DNA from: a bacterium
Lineage (GTDB): Bacteria > UBA9089 > UBA9088 > JAGUXG01
DNA length: 8,615 nucleotides
Assembly (NCBI GenBank): GCA_020061965.1
Contig: JAGUXG010000022.1
Span: 1-8,615 of the forward strand
Direction of reading: 5' to 3'
This document shows, piece after piece, positions 1-6,050 of the stretch; position 1 is the stretch's first letter; every line of letters starts with the position of its first letter. The notes beneath the pieces are model-generated. The model saw only the letters and a program-made list of their open reading frames with translations. It was not told where the DNA came from and ran no database searches. A program made the translations under genes and the position numbers.

Positions 1-1
1 A

Positions 2-851
2 AAAATCATTGCCCAACAGGCTGAGATCATTACCCAGCAAAAGGAAACAATAGAACTTCAAGCTAAACAAATAAGTGAACTTGAGGCAAGGGTTGCTGAA
101 TTTAGGGCATATCCTTCTACTCCATCAGGGATGAAGCCTGTTTATGAAAAAGAACCTGCCAAGAGTGGAAGGAAAAAACCTGGTCAAAAACAGGTTTATC
201 AAGAATTAGGCAAAGAAGCAAGTGCAAGTGCTGTCTTAAACGCCGATGAGACTGGTTGGCGAGTAAATGGCAAGACACATTGGCTTTGGTGTTTTACAAA
301 CGAGATAGTTGCTTATTTTACCATTGATAGATCAAGGGGTTCTCCAGTAATTAAGAAGGTACTCGGTAAGGTATTTGGTGGTATCCTAATCTGCGATTTC
401 TTTGGCGCATATGGAAAAATAGTAGCGTGGGCCAAACAGAGATGTATTGTCCACTTATATGTCAAAGAGTGATAGATTACATCAAAGGCTGACAATAATT
501 TACAACCAGAAATATGAAGATGCTGATTGCAACCGTATTGCTAATCGTCTCAAGAAGCACAAAGATGAACTTTTTACCTTTGTAAACCATCCCGAAGTGA
601 GCGCTGATAACAACTATGCTGAAAGGCAAATAAGGCCAACAGTTATTATGAGAAAAAACTCCTACTGTAACCGTTCCCAACAAGGTGCTGATACTCAGGC
701 AATACTGATGTCAATATTTAGAAGCTTACATCTTCGTAAGGTTGATCCAATTTCTACGCTAACAAATTCACTTTCTGAATGGATCAAAACAGGAACCATT
801 GTTTTATTGTCGAGTCTTTCACTTCAGATGAGTAATCAGATGAGTAAATAG
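2..851 (+). pseudogene. IS66-family transposase remnant (5' end outside window)
   Basis: Reading from base 2 in frame gives a Gln/Glu-rich coiled coil followed by a basic stretch (SGRKKPGQK), as at the N-terminus of IS66 TnpC. The reading then jumps directly to VYQELGKEA and the catalytic domain. The zinc-finger region and the first part of the core are therefore missing, by an in-frame deletion near base 190-200. Candidate DDE residues are Asp at 245-247 (NADETGW), Asp at 394-396 (ICDFFGAY) and Glu at 621-623 (NNYAERQIRP). The first frame stops at 470-472. The C-terminal part continues in the +1 frame (447-851), and the helical segment normally lying between HLY and RLHQRL is also missing. 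About 283 codons remain, against a usual 450-520, so it is certainly inactive. I could not identify terminal inverted repeats or target duplications. Confidence 0.9.
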
Positions 852-890
852 TTGCTAATATTAGGAAGTATCATCAGCGGGCATTTTTAC

Positions 891-977
891 ATGGAGCTTG
901 TTCTAGGTAGTGGTATCTTCTTCGTGATTTTTGTCTGTTTGGCAATAATTCTTGTTGCCTCAACAGAGGAGGAGTAA
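891..977 (+). CDS. 28-aa single-span membrane protein (hypothetical)
   Basis: This tiny ORF encodes MELVLGSGIFFVIF and continues as an almost entirely hydrophobic helix (about residues 4-24) ending in an acidic STEEE tail. One transmembrane span with the acidic end exposed is the obvious prediction. It has no convincing Shine-Dalgarno sequence before its ATG. The frame stays open upstream to a TTG at 852, directly after a stop, so the true start is unclear and the gene may have been cut by the neighbouring IS66 remnant. The next tiny membrane ORF begins 3 nt after its stop, which suggests a translational pair. I do not recognise the family. Small accessory subunits of transporters or oxidases look like this, but nothing here identifies one. 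Confidence 0.4.
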   Translation: MELVLGSGIFFVIFVCLAIILVASTEEE

Positions 978-980
978 GAA

Positions 981-1082
981 ATGGAAAGCATATTGATTGT
1001 AATGGGTATGTTAGTCGTGTTTGGGGTTATAATAGTAGGAATAGCCTTATATTCTGACCATAAAAAGGTTCAAGGAGAGTGA
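981..1082 (+). CDS. 33-aa single-span membrane protein (hypothetical)
   Basis: The ORF encodes MESILIVMGMLVVFGVIIVG, continuing to a polar tail (SDHKKVQGE). It has one hydrophobic helix, about residues 4-24, followed by a charged C-terminus. A good ribosome-binding sequence (GAGGAG, within 966-974) overlaps the end of the preceding tiny ORF with about 6-9 nt to the ATG. This supports real, coupled translation. It resembles in general form the small membrane subunits that sit beside transporters or respiratory enzymes, but no diagnostic motif is present. It lies 78 nt upstream of dsrA on the same strand, so it may share the dsr transcript. Whether it belongs to the sulfite reductase system or is left over from a gene disrupted by the IS66 insertion cannot be told from the sequence. 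Confidence 0.5.
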   Translation: MESILIVMGMLVVFGVIIVGIALYSDHKKVQGE

Positions 1083-1150
1083 CAAGTAGCAATAAGTCGG
1101 AAGCTAAAGGCATTCAGAGTGCCTTCGTAATAAAGGATTAAGCTTAAAAT
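1083..1150 (+). other. Leader between the small ORFs and dsrA, with a weak hairpin
   Basis: This non-coding gap contains AAGGCAT at 1107-1113 and GTGCCTT at 1119-1125, which can form a 6-bp stem plus one G-T pair around a 5-nt loop. No T-run follows, so it is not a standard terminator. I see no convincing -35/-10 pair here, so the promoter of dsrA may lie upstream of the small ORFs. Confidence 0.35.
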
Positions 1151-1156
1151 GGAGGT
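1151..1156 (+). promoter_or_regulatory. Shine-Dalgarno that fixes the dsrA start
   Basis: GGAGGT ends 4 nt before the ATG at 1161. An in-frame ATG at 1149 overlaps this site and has no ribosome-binding sequence of its own, so the start at 1161 is preferred. Confidence 0.85.
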
Positions 1157-1160
1157 AAAA

Positions 1161-2333
1161 ATGGAGACGCCATTATTGGATGAGTTAGAAAAGGGGCCCT
1201 GGTCTAGCTTTGTTTCTGAGATAAAAAAAGCGGCCAAAAAGAGCAAGAAGGCAGAAGGGCTTCTGGGTCAGCTTGAGCTTTCTTACAAGGAGAAAAAGAC
1301 CCACTGGAAGCATGGTGGGATTGTTGGTGTAAAGGGATATGGTGGTGGTGTTATTGGAAGATTTTCTGATGTAGGAGAACAATTCCCAGGGGCTGCACAA
1401 TTCCATACAATTCGGGTTAATCAGCCATCAGGCTGGTTTTATACAAGCGATGCCTTAAGAAAGCTATGTGATATTTGGGATAAATATGGCTCTGGCTTAA
1501 CAAATATGCATGGCTCAACAGGTGATACAGTGTTTTTAGGGGCTTCTACAGATGACCTGGAGGATATATTCTGTGAGCTATCAGCCGCTTCCTGGGATTT
1601 GGGTGGCTCAGGAGGAGATGCAAGAACACCAAGCTGTTGTGTAGGCCCTGCAAGGTGTGAGTTTGCCTGCTATGATACCTTAGCGCTTACCTATGATATA
1701 ACAATGACATATCAGGATGAATTGCATAGACCCTTATTTCCATATAAATGGAAGTTCAAAATGGCGGGATGCCCGAATGATTGTGTTGCCTCAATTGCAA
1801 GGTCTGATTTCTCTGTAATTGGCACATGGAGGGGTGAGATTCAAATCAATCAAGATGCTGTAGCAGAATATGCGGAAAAAGGCTTGGACATAAAATTTGA
1901 GGTAGTAAGGAGATGCCCAAGTAAGGCTATAAAATGGGATGGGGTAAAACTTACCATAAACAATAGTGAATGCGTTAAGTGTATGCACTGTATAAATGTT
2001 ATGCCAAAGGCATTAAGACAGGGAGAGGATAAGGGTGCGGCTATTCTTGTTGGGTCAAAGGCACCGATTGTCCAGGGTGCCCTCCTTTCCTCTGTTATTA
2101 TTCCATTTATGAAAATAGAGCCACCATACGATGAACTTAAGGCATTGATTAGAAAGATATGGGATTTCTGGGATGAGAACGGTGTAGCAAGGGAGAGAAT
2201 TGGTGAGCTTATTCAAAGGGTAGGCCTTGGTAATTTCCTTGAGACAATAGGAATTGAGCCTTCAGCCCAAATGGTTATTCAACCAAGGGATAATCCATAT
2301 ATTTTCTATGAGGAGTATTATGAGAGTGAATAG
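1161..2333 (+). CDS. dsrA: Dissimilatory sulfite reductase, alpha subunit
   Basis: DsrA is the siroheme-containing subunit family of the cytoplasmic DsrAB enzyme, which reduces sulfite (or oxidises reduced sulfur in reverse) with DsrC as co-substrate. The protein is 390 residues. It opens with LDELEKGPW, as in other DsrA proteins. The siroheme-[4Fe-4S] ligands are C160-x5-C166 (in CCVGPARCEFACYDT) and C204-x3-C208 (GCPNDC). The inserted ferredoxin domain has C252, C271, C274 and C277, with the family-typical MHCINVMPKAL. All cluster ligands are present, so the protein looks functional. It is somewhat shorter than the 437-residue Desulfovibrio protein. dsrB follows after a 97-nt gap of heptamer repeats, and the TAG stop is the first part of that repeat. 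The dsrD downstream favours a reductive-type enzyme, to be tested by phylogeny. Confidence 0.97.
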   Translation: METPLLDELEKGPWSSFVSEIKKAAKKSKKAEGLLGQLELSYKEKKTHWKHGGIVGVKGYGGGVIGRFSDVGEQFPGAAQFHTIRVNQPSGWFYTSDALRKLCDIWDKYGSGLTNMHGSTGDTVFLGASTDDLEDIFCELSAASWDLGGSGGDARTPSCCVGPARCEFACYDTLALTYDITMTYQDELHRPLFPYKWKFKMAGCPNDCVASIARSDFSVIGTWRGEIQINQDAVAEYAEKGLDIKFEVVRRCPSKAIKWDGVKLTINNSECVKCMHCINVMPKALRQGEDKGAAILVGSKAPIVQGALLSSVIIPFMKIEPPYDELKALIRKIWDFWDENGVARERIGELIQRVGLGNFLETIGIEPSAQMVIQPRDNPYIFYEEYYESE

Positions 2334-2415
2334 TGTATAGTTATTTAATCAATATGACTATACACTCTACACTCTACACTTCTTTATGACTATACACTCA
2401 ACACTATACACTAAT
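2332..2415. repeat. Heptamer (period-7) repeat and hairpin between dsrA and dsrB
   Basis: Two blocks of a 7-bp unit, CACT(C/A)TA, run from 2356 to 2383 and from 2388 to 2415. Within them the 15-bp string TATGACTATACACTC occurs twice (2353-2367 and 2385-2399). At the left edge AGTGTATAGT (2332-2341) is perfectly complementary to ACTATACACT (2357-2366), giving a 10-bp hairpin with a 15-nt loop that includes part of the dsrA stop codon. No T-run follows. The hairpin could stabilise or process the dsrA-dsrB message, or be a neutral repeat. Confidence 0.8.
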
Positions 2416-2417
2416 TT

Positions 2418-2425
2418 AAGGAGGT
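2418..2425 (+). promoter_or_regulatory. Shine-Dalgarno that fixes the dsrB start
   Basis: AAGGAGGT lies 5 nt before the ATG at 2431. The longer in-frame reading from 2386 would begin inside the heptamer repeat and encode a tail foreign to DsrB, so it is rejected. Confidence 0.9.
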
Positions 2426-2430
2426 ATAAA

Positions 2431-3519
2431 ATGGCAACAAAAGAGCAAATTAGGGATAGAAAAACAGATATTGGCCCTCCACACTATGAAGGGTTTCTAT
2501 GTCCTACAATTAAGAGAAACTATGGAAAGTGGAGGTATCATGAGATATTAAAGCCTGGTGTGATGGTTCATATATCAGAGACAGGCGATAAGCTTTGGAC
2601 AGTAAGGGCAGGTTCACCAAGGCTTATATCTACAGATTTTATAAGGCTAATATGCGACCTGGCTGATAAATACTGTAATGGATACCTGAGGTTCACAAGT
2701 AGAAACAATATTGAATTCTTGCTTGGCAAGAGCGAAAACATTGAGCCTTTGATTGCTGATTTAGAAAAAGAGGGGATTCCTGTTGGTGGGATTGGAAGGT
2801 CTATCTCAAACATTGTCCATACACAAGGCTGGGTTCACTGCCATTCTTCGGCAACAGACGCCTCTGGTTTGGTTAAAGTGGTTATGGATGAGCTATACGG
2901 GCATTTTACTAATATGGATATGCCAGCAAAGCTTCGGATTGCAGTTGCCTGCTGCCTTAATATGTGTGGGGCTGTTCATTGCTCTGATATTGCTATATTG
3001 GGTGTTCATAGAACGCCACCAAGGATAGACCATGAAAAATTGCCAAAGATATGCGAGATTCCCTCAACCGTTGCATCCTGCCCTAATGCCGCAATCAGGC
3101 CAATATTTATAGATGGGAAGAAAAGCGTAGAGGTAGATGAGGATAGGTGTATGTATTGTGGCAATTGCTATACGGTTTGTCCAGCAATGCCCATTGCTGA
3201 CCCATTAAATGATGGTGTCTCTATTTGGGTTGGTGGCAAGGTCTCGAATGCAAGGAGTATGCCAAAGTTCACAAAATTGGCAATTCCCTATCTTCCAAAT
3301 AATCCACCAAGGTGGCCTGAGGTTACAAGCGCTATTAAAAATATTGTTGATCTCTATGTAAAGAACGCAAGAAACTATGAAAGAATGGGTGAGTGGATTG
3401 AAAGAATTGGCTGGCCAAAATTCTTTGAGCTAACAGGGATTAAGTTCACAAAATATCACATTGATGATTTCAGATATGCAGGAAGAACATATAGAACAAC
3501 AACACAAATGAAAGGATAG
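2431..3519 (+). CDS. dsrB: Dissimilatory sulfite reductase, beta subunit
   Basis: DsrB pairs with DsrA in an alpha2-beta2 enzyme and holds the catalytic siroheme-[4Fe-4S] centre. The protein is 362 residues, close to the family length. The N-terminal DIGPPHYEGFLCP and the central TQGWVHCHSSATDASG are DsrB hallmarks. Siroheme-cluster ligands are C137 and the CCLNMCGAVHC segment (C174, C175, C179). A ferredoxin insert carries C217, then C240, C243, C246 and C250 (RCMYCGNCYTVCP). Nothing essential is missing. The TAG stop is also the first triplet of the repeat unit TAGTCCA that fills the gap to dsrD. Conservation and operon position make the assignment firm. Only the physiological direction (sulfite reduction or sulfur oxidation) remains open. 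Confidence 0.97.
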   Translation: MATKEQIRDRKTDIGPPHYEGFLCPTIKRNYGKWRYHEILKPGVMVHISETGDKLWTVRAGSPRLISTDFIRLICDLADKYCNGYLRFTSRNNIEFLLGKSENIEPLIADLEKEGIPVGGIGRSISNIVHTQGWVHCHSSATDASGLVKVVMDELYGHFTNMDMPAKLRIAVACCLNMCGAVHCSDIAILGVHRTPPRIDHEKLPKICEIPSTVASCPNAAIRPIFIDGKKSVEVDEDRCMYCGNCYTVCPAMPIADPLNDGVSIWVGGKVSNARSMPKFTKLAIPYLPNNPPRWPEVTSAIKNIVDLYVKNARNYERMGEWIERIGWPKFFELTGIKFTKYHIDDFRYAGRTYRTTTQMKG

Positions 3520-3595
3520 TCCATAGCAATTTAGTCCATAGTCCATAGACCTATCGGATATTATTACTATGGACTATGGACCATTGACTATGGAC
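3517..3595. repeat. Heptamer repeat forming a 15-bp hairpin between dsrB and dsrD
   Basis: The unit TAGTCCA appears at 3517, 3532 and 3539. Its complement in the same 7-bp phase (CTATGGA) appears at 3567, 3574 and 3588. GTCCATAGTCCATAG (3534-3548) pairs perfectly with CTATGGACTATGGAC (3567-3581) around an 18-nt loop. No T-run follows the stem, so an intrinsic terminator is unlikely. A role in mRNA processing, or transcript decay between dsrB and dsrD, is possible. Confidence 0.85.
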
Positions 3596-3615
3596 AATTT
3601 TAGAGAGGCGTAAAA

Positions 3616-3864
3616 ATGGAGATAACTATTCAACAATTGGCTGATGAGATGTATAATCTTGTAAGGGATTATACAGGCAAGAAAAAATTTAAGCCATCTG
3701 ACCTTGTTAAGGAGATGGAGGCAAAGTATGGGGTTTCTAAAGAGGAGGGAAAGCAAGCCCTTAAGGAGCTAATAGATTCTGAAAGGTGTGTCTATACCTA
3801 TGCAGGCGGAAGCTTTATTGAAATTGCGAATCGCGGATTGCGAGTTGAAAATGACACAAGATGA
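3616..3864 (+). CDS. dsrD: DsrD, winged-helix activator of sulfite reductase
   Basis: This 82-residue protein has the size, position (directly after dsrB) and helix-rich then beta-turn layout of DsrD, a small winged-helix protein reported to stimulate DsrAB allosterically. The N-terminal helices (ITIQQLADEMYNLVRDYTG) are followed by KFKPSDLVKEM, KEEGKQALKELI and the wing VYTYAGGSFIEI. The start is backed by GAGAGG about 7 nt upstream. From residue 70 on, the coding sequence runs into a heptamer repeat (3823-3847), and the last residues, about ANRGLRVENDTR, come from the repeat and from the four-helix-bundle remnant behind it. The native tail therefore appears to have been replaced. The fold should survive, because the wing is complete. 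dsrD is found mostly in organisms using Dsr reductively. Confidence 0.85.
   Translation: MEITIQQLADEMYNLVRDYTGKKKFKPSDLVKEMEAKYGVSKEEGKQALKELIDSERCVYTYAGGSFIEIANRGLRVENDTR
3823..3847. repeat. Degenerate heptamer repeat at the end of dsrD
   Basis: ATTGCGA, ATCGCGG and ATTGCGA follow one another in a 7-bp phase, then GTTG. A related sequence in inverted orientation (TTCGCGATCCGAAA, 3897-3910) lies on the other side of the four-helix-bundle remnant. The remnant is thus flanked by inverted copies of the same repeat type. A closely related unit (CGGATTG) recurs at 6054-6081. Confidence 0.65.
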
Positions 3865-3913
3865 GCTTCGGAAGAGGACAAAGGAGTTTGCCTTAATTCG
3901 CGATCCGAAATAG
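3851..3913 (+). pseudogene. N-terminal stub of a four-helix-bundle (S23-type) protein gene
   Basis: The 20-codon frame MTQDELRKRTKEFAL, followed by IRDPK and a stop, matches from memory the usual opening of the small four-helix-bundle proteins related to the 23S rRNA intervening-sequence protein. These normally continue for about 100 more residues after 'KRTKEFAL'. Here the continuation is gone and the frame passes straight into repeat sequence. The first codons overlap the end of dsrD in another frame. I interpret it as the residue of an inserted and then mostly deleted gene. The alternative is a chance small ORF, but the dense match to the family start makes that less likely. Confidence 0.55.
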
Positions 3914-3917
3914 AAAA

Positions 3918-5495
3918 ATGATTATTCTTAAAAAGAGAAAGAGGAAATTAGGGATCTGTTTTGTAAGGGGGGTAGGTGTAGGTATTTCTACATTAAGACC
4001 CTTATATGCTCCAAAAACGCCACCTTGTATTGCAGCCTGCCCAAGTAGTAATGATATTAGAGGGTATTTGACAACGATTGCCCAATCAGAGGGATATGGT
4101 CGCACTTACGATGAATCCCTTAAGATGGCATGGTATATTTTAACAGAGACAAACCCATTTCCTGCTACAACAGGCCGTGTTTGCCCACATCCTTGTGAGC
4201 AGGAATGCAATCGGCAAGGAAAGGACGAGGCAATATCCATAAATAGCCTTGAGAGGTTTATCGGTGATTGGGGAATAAATAACAATCTATCCCACAAAAA
4301 ACTTTACAACGATACATTCCCAGAAAAAATAGGAATAATTGGGGGAGGGCCATCGGGTCTTTCCTGTGCATATCACCTTGCAAGGATGGGATATAGGGTC
4401 TCTATATTTGAGGAAAAGGAAAAACTTGGCGGTATGTTAAGGTATGGAATCCCAAGATATAGATTGCCTTCTGATATATTGGATGCTGAAATTCAAAAAA
4501 TCCTGGATTTAGGGATTGATGTAGTAAACAAAAAGGTAGGGATAGATGAATTAAATGATTTTAATGCTATATATGTTGCAATTGGAGCACAAGTAGGAAG
4601 CCCTTTAAATATAAAGGGAGAAGAAAGGGTATTGTCTGCTGTCTCCTTCTTAAATAAGATAAATTCAGGAGAGAAGATAGATATTGGAGATAGTGTTGTT
4701 GTTATTGGTGGTGGAAACTCTGCAATTGATTGCGCAAGGTCTTCAAAAAGGCTTGGGAAAGATGTAACAATTCTTTACAGAAGGACAAAAAATGAGATGC
4801 CAGCAATCAAAGAGGAGGTAGAAGAGGCCTTAAAGGAAGGGGTAAAAATAGAATTCCTTGTTGCTCCTCTTGAAATTACAGATAATTGGCTTAAATGCAT
4901 AAGGATGGAGCTTTCTGGTGAAAAGGATGAGAAAGGAAGGCAAAAGCCAATTGCAATTCCTGGCTCAGAATTTAATATAAAACAAGATACAATTATTGCC
5001 GCAATAAGCCAAATCCCTGATTTTTCTGGCTTAGAAGACCTTAATGATAATGGCTGGATTTCTGTTAATGAAAGGCAGAGAACAAAGATAGAAAATGTAT
5101 TTGCAGGAGGGGATGTAACAAATAAACTTGGCTTTGCAACAGATGCTATTGGATTAGGAAGAAAGGCGGCTTTGGCAATTGATGAATATATTAGGGAGAA
5201 AGAGCCTGCAAAATCCTCTTCCCTTCCTATTATAAAATACACAAATATGAACCTGAATTACTATGAAAGTATGCAAAGAAAAGATGCCTCAAGCCAAGAA
5301 GACGCTATCTATGAGGCAAAGAGGTGTATGAGCTGTGGAATGTGCTTTGATTGTGACAATTGTTTTACATATTGTTCAGATAGTGCAGTAAAAAGGCTAC
5401 CTAAAGGTCAACACTACGAATTTCACTTAGAAACCTGCCAAGGGTGTAAAAAATGTGCCGAAGAATGCCCCTGCGGTTATATTGATATGATGTAA
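3918..5495 (+). CDS. dsrL: DsrL-like NAD(P)H:acceptor iron-sulfur flavoprotein
   Basis: DsrL is a cytoplasmic oxidoreductase, related to the glutamate synthase small subunit, that moves electrons between NAD(P)H and DsrAB. The 525-residue protein has an N-terminal Fe-S region (C37, C41, and C89/C93/C97 in GRVCPHPCEQECNR) and an FAD site IGIIGGGPSG (138-147). An NAD(P) site VVIGGGNSAIDCA (261-273) follows, then the closing flavin motif NVFAGGDVTNKLGFATDAIG (394-413). The C-terminal ferredoxin domain has C470, C473, C476, C479, C482 and C486, then C507, C510, C513 and C517. That last domain and the dsr context favour DsrL over a generic GltD. It is shorter than the roughly 650-residue Allochromatium DsrL. 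The ATG at 3918 has no Shine-Dalgarno and sits 4 nt after repeat and gene-stub debris, so the first 15-20 residues are uncertain. With dsrD adjacent, the DsrL-2 group is expected. Confidence 0.88.
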   Translation: MIILKKRKRKLGICFVRGVGVGISTLRPLYAPKTPPCIAACPSSNDIRGYLTTIAQSEGYGRTYDESLKMAWYILTETNPFPATTGRVCPHPCEQECNRQGKDEAISINSLERFIGDWGINNNLSHKKLYNDTFPEKIGIIGGGPSGLSCAYHLARMGYRVSIFEEKEKLGGMLRYGIPRYRLPSDILDAEIQKILDLGIDVVNKKVGIDELNDFNAIYVAIGAQVGSPLNIKGEERVLSAVSFLNKINSGEKIDIGDSVVVIGGGNSAIDCARSSKRLGKDVTILYRRTKNEMPAIKEEVEEALKEGVKIEFLVAPLEITDNWLKCIRMELSGEKDEKGRQKPIAIPGSEFNIKQDTIIAAISQIPDFSGLEDLNDNGWISVNERQRTKIENVFAGGDVTNKLGFATDAIGLGRKAALAIDEYIREKEPAKSSSLPIIKYTNMNLNYYESMQRKDASSQEDAIYEAKRCMSCGMCFDCDNCFTYCSDSAVKRLPKGQHYEFHLETCQGCKKCAEECPCGYIDMM

Positions 5496-5500
5496 ATTAA

Positions 5501-5632
5501 ATGGCTGAGCTTTTAGTTGTCTGTTCTTGTGGGTTAGATGACCCAAATTGGGTCTTCCATGCCTTTTTAACTCCAAAGGCGGCAAAAGAGAACAAGGATA
5601 ACCCTATCATATTTCTGATAAATGATGTGTAA
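5501..5632 (+). pseudogene. Truncated DsrE-family gene (N-terminal half only)
   Basis: The frame starts 5 nt after the dsrL stop and encodes MAELLVVCSCGLDDPNWVFH and then a helix-strand unit ending IIFLINDV. This matches the first beta-alpha-beta unit of the DsrE/DsrF family, whose next residues would be the conserved '(D)GV'. It stops after 43 codons, against a normal length of about 110-120. The DNA behind it is AT-rich and codes for nothing similar, so the cysteine-bearing half is missing. It has no clear Shine-Dalgarno. It appears to be a decayed additional member of the DsrE set that begins 80 nt downstream. A real mini-protein is possible but would lack the expected catalytic cysteine. 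Confidence 0.65.
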
Positions 5633-5650
5633 CATAAAATGTTTTGTATT

Positions 5651-5678
5651 TTGACAGATCATATTTTTTAATTATAAT
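5651..5678 (+). promoter_or_regulatory. Consensus sigma-70 promoter for the dsrE/tusA cluster
   Basis: TTGACA (5651-5656) and TATAAT (5673-5678) both match the consensus exactly and are separated by 16 nt in a very AT-rich stretch. Transcription would be expected to start near 5684-5687, about 28 nt before the dsrE start codon at 5714. It sits in the only non-coding gap downstream of dsrL, so the relay genes probably form their own transcription unit. Confidence 0.75.
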
Positions 5679-5713
5679 ATTGAGAATAATTATATATATT
5701 TGGGGTCTGTGCG

Positions 5714-6043
5714 ATGAAACTATGTATATTATTGACTACAAGCCCTGAAGATCAAAACTCTATAGTAGTAATTAAGTTAGTCCAGGCTGCTCTTGAAGGA
5801 GGGCATACAGCAGGGCTTTTTCTTATGGATGACGGGGTTTATAATGTGGTCAAGAAAAATAAGATTTCCATCAGGTTTGCAGGGTTAATGACTAAAGGGG
5901 CATCTATTGCTTTGTGTGGTCATACGGCAGAAGAACGGGGTGTAGGAGCAGAAGATTGCCTTTCTGGCGTAAAATATGCTGGTCAATATGAATTGGCTTG
6001 TATGGTTAATGAGGCAGATAGATTCTTGACATTTGGGGGATAA
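5714..6043 (+). CDS. dsrE: DsrE-like sulfurtransferase (first copy)
   Basis: A 109-residue DsrE/TusD-type protein, the subunit that carries persulfide sulfur in the DsrEFH complex (received from TusA, passed to DsrC in Allochromatium). The N-terminal strand MKLCILLTTSPED, the helix and the strand AGLFLMDDGVYNV are family-typical. C68, in ALCGHTAEERG, lies seven residues before the Arg of the 'RG' pair, the same spacing as the active Cys78 of Allochromatium DsrE. Unlike the other two DsrE copies here, it has no second cysteine three residues on. It is the first gene after the promoter at 5651-5678. Its ribosome-binding site is weak (GGGG at 5702-5705). dsrF follows after a 52-nt repeat-containing gap. 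The family is clear. Its assignment as DsrE rather than another DsrE-fold protein rests on the cysteine and the order. Confidence 0.82.
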   Translation: MKLCILLTTSPEDQNSIVVIKLVQAALEGGHTAGLFLMDDGVYNVVKKNKISIRFAGLMTKGASIALCGHTAEERGVGAEDCLSGVKYAGQYELACMVNEADRFLTFGG

Positions 6044-6050
6044 TGGAAAA

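Noticed and set aside
1107..1125. Riboswitch or terminator before dsrA
   Set aside because: Only a 6-7 bp stem without T-run or any recognisable aptamer structure.
1149..1160. Longer dsrA start at ATG 1149
   Set aside because: It overlaps the ribosome-binding site for the ATG at 1161 and has none of its own.
2353..2415. CRISPR-like array
   Set aside because: Units are 7 bp with no unique spacers of normal length and no cas genes nearby.
2386..2430. Longer dsrB start at 2386
   Set aside because: The extra 15 codons are heptamer repeat sequence. A strong Shine-Dalgarno serves 2431.
3534..3600. Intrinsic terminator after dsrB
   Set aside because: The stem is long but is not followed by a T-run, and dsrD continues the operon.
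4775..5242. 155-codon open frame on the minus strand inside dsrL
   Set aside because: Antisense shadow of conserved DsrL coding sequence, with no family features or ribosome-binding site.
5540..5554. Palindrome GACCCAAATTGGGTC as an operator
   Set aside because: It has 7-bp arms around one base, but it lies inside the DsrE stub coding for DDPNWV, is not next to the promoter, and occurs once. Chance is adequate.
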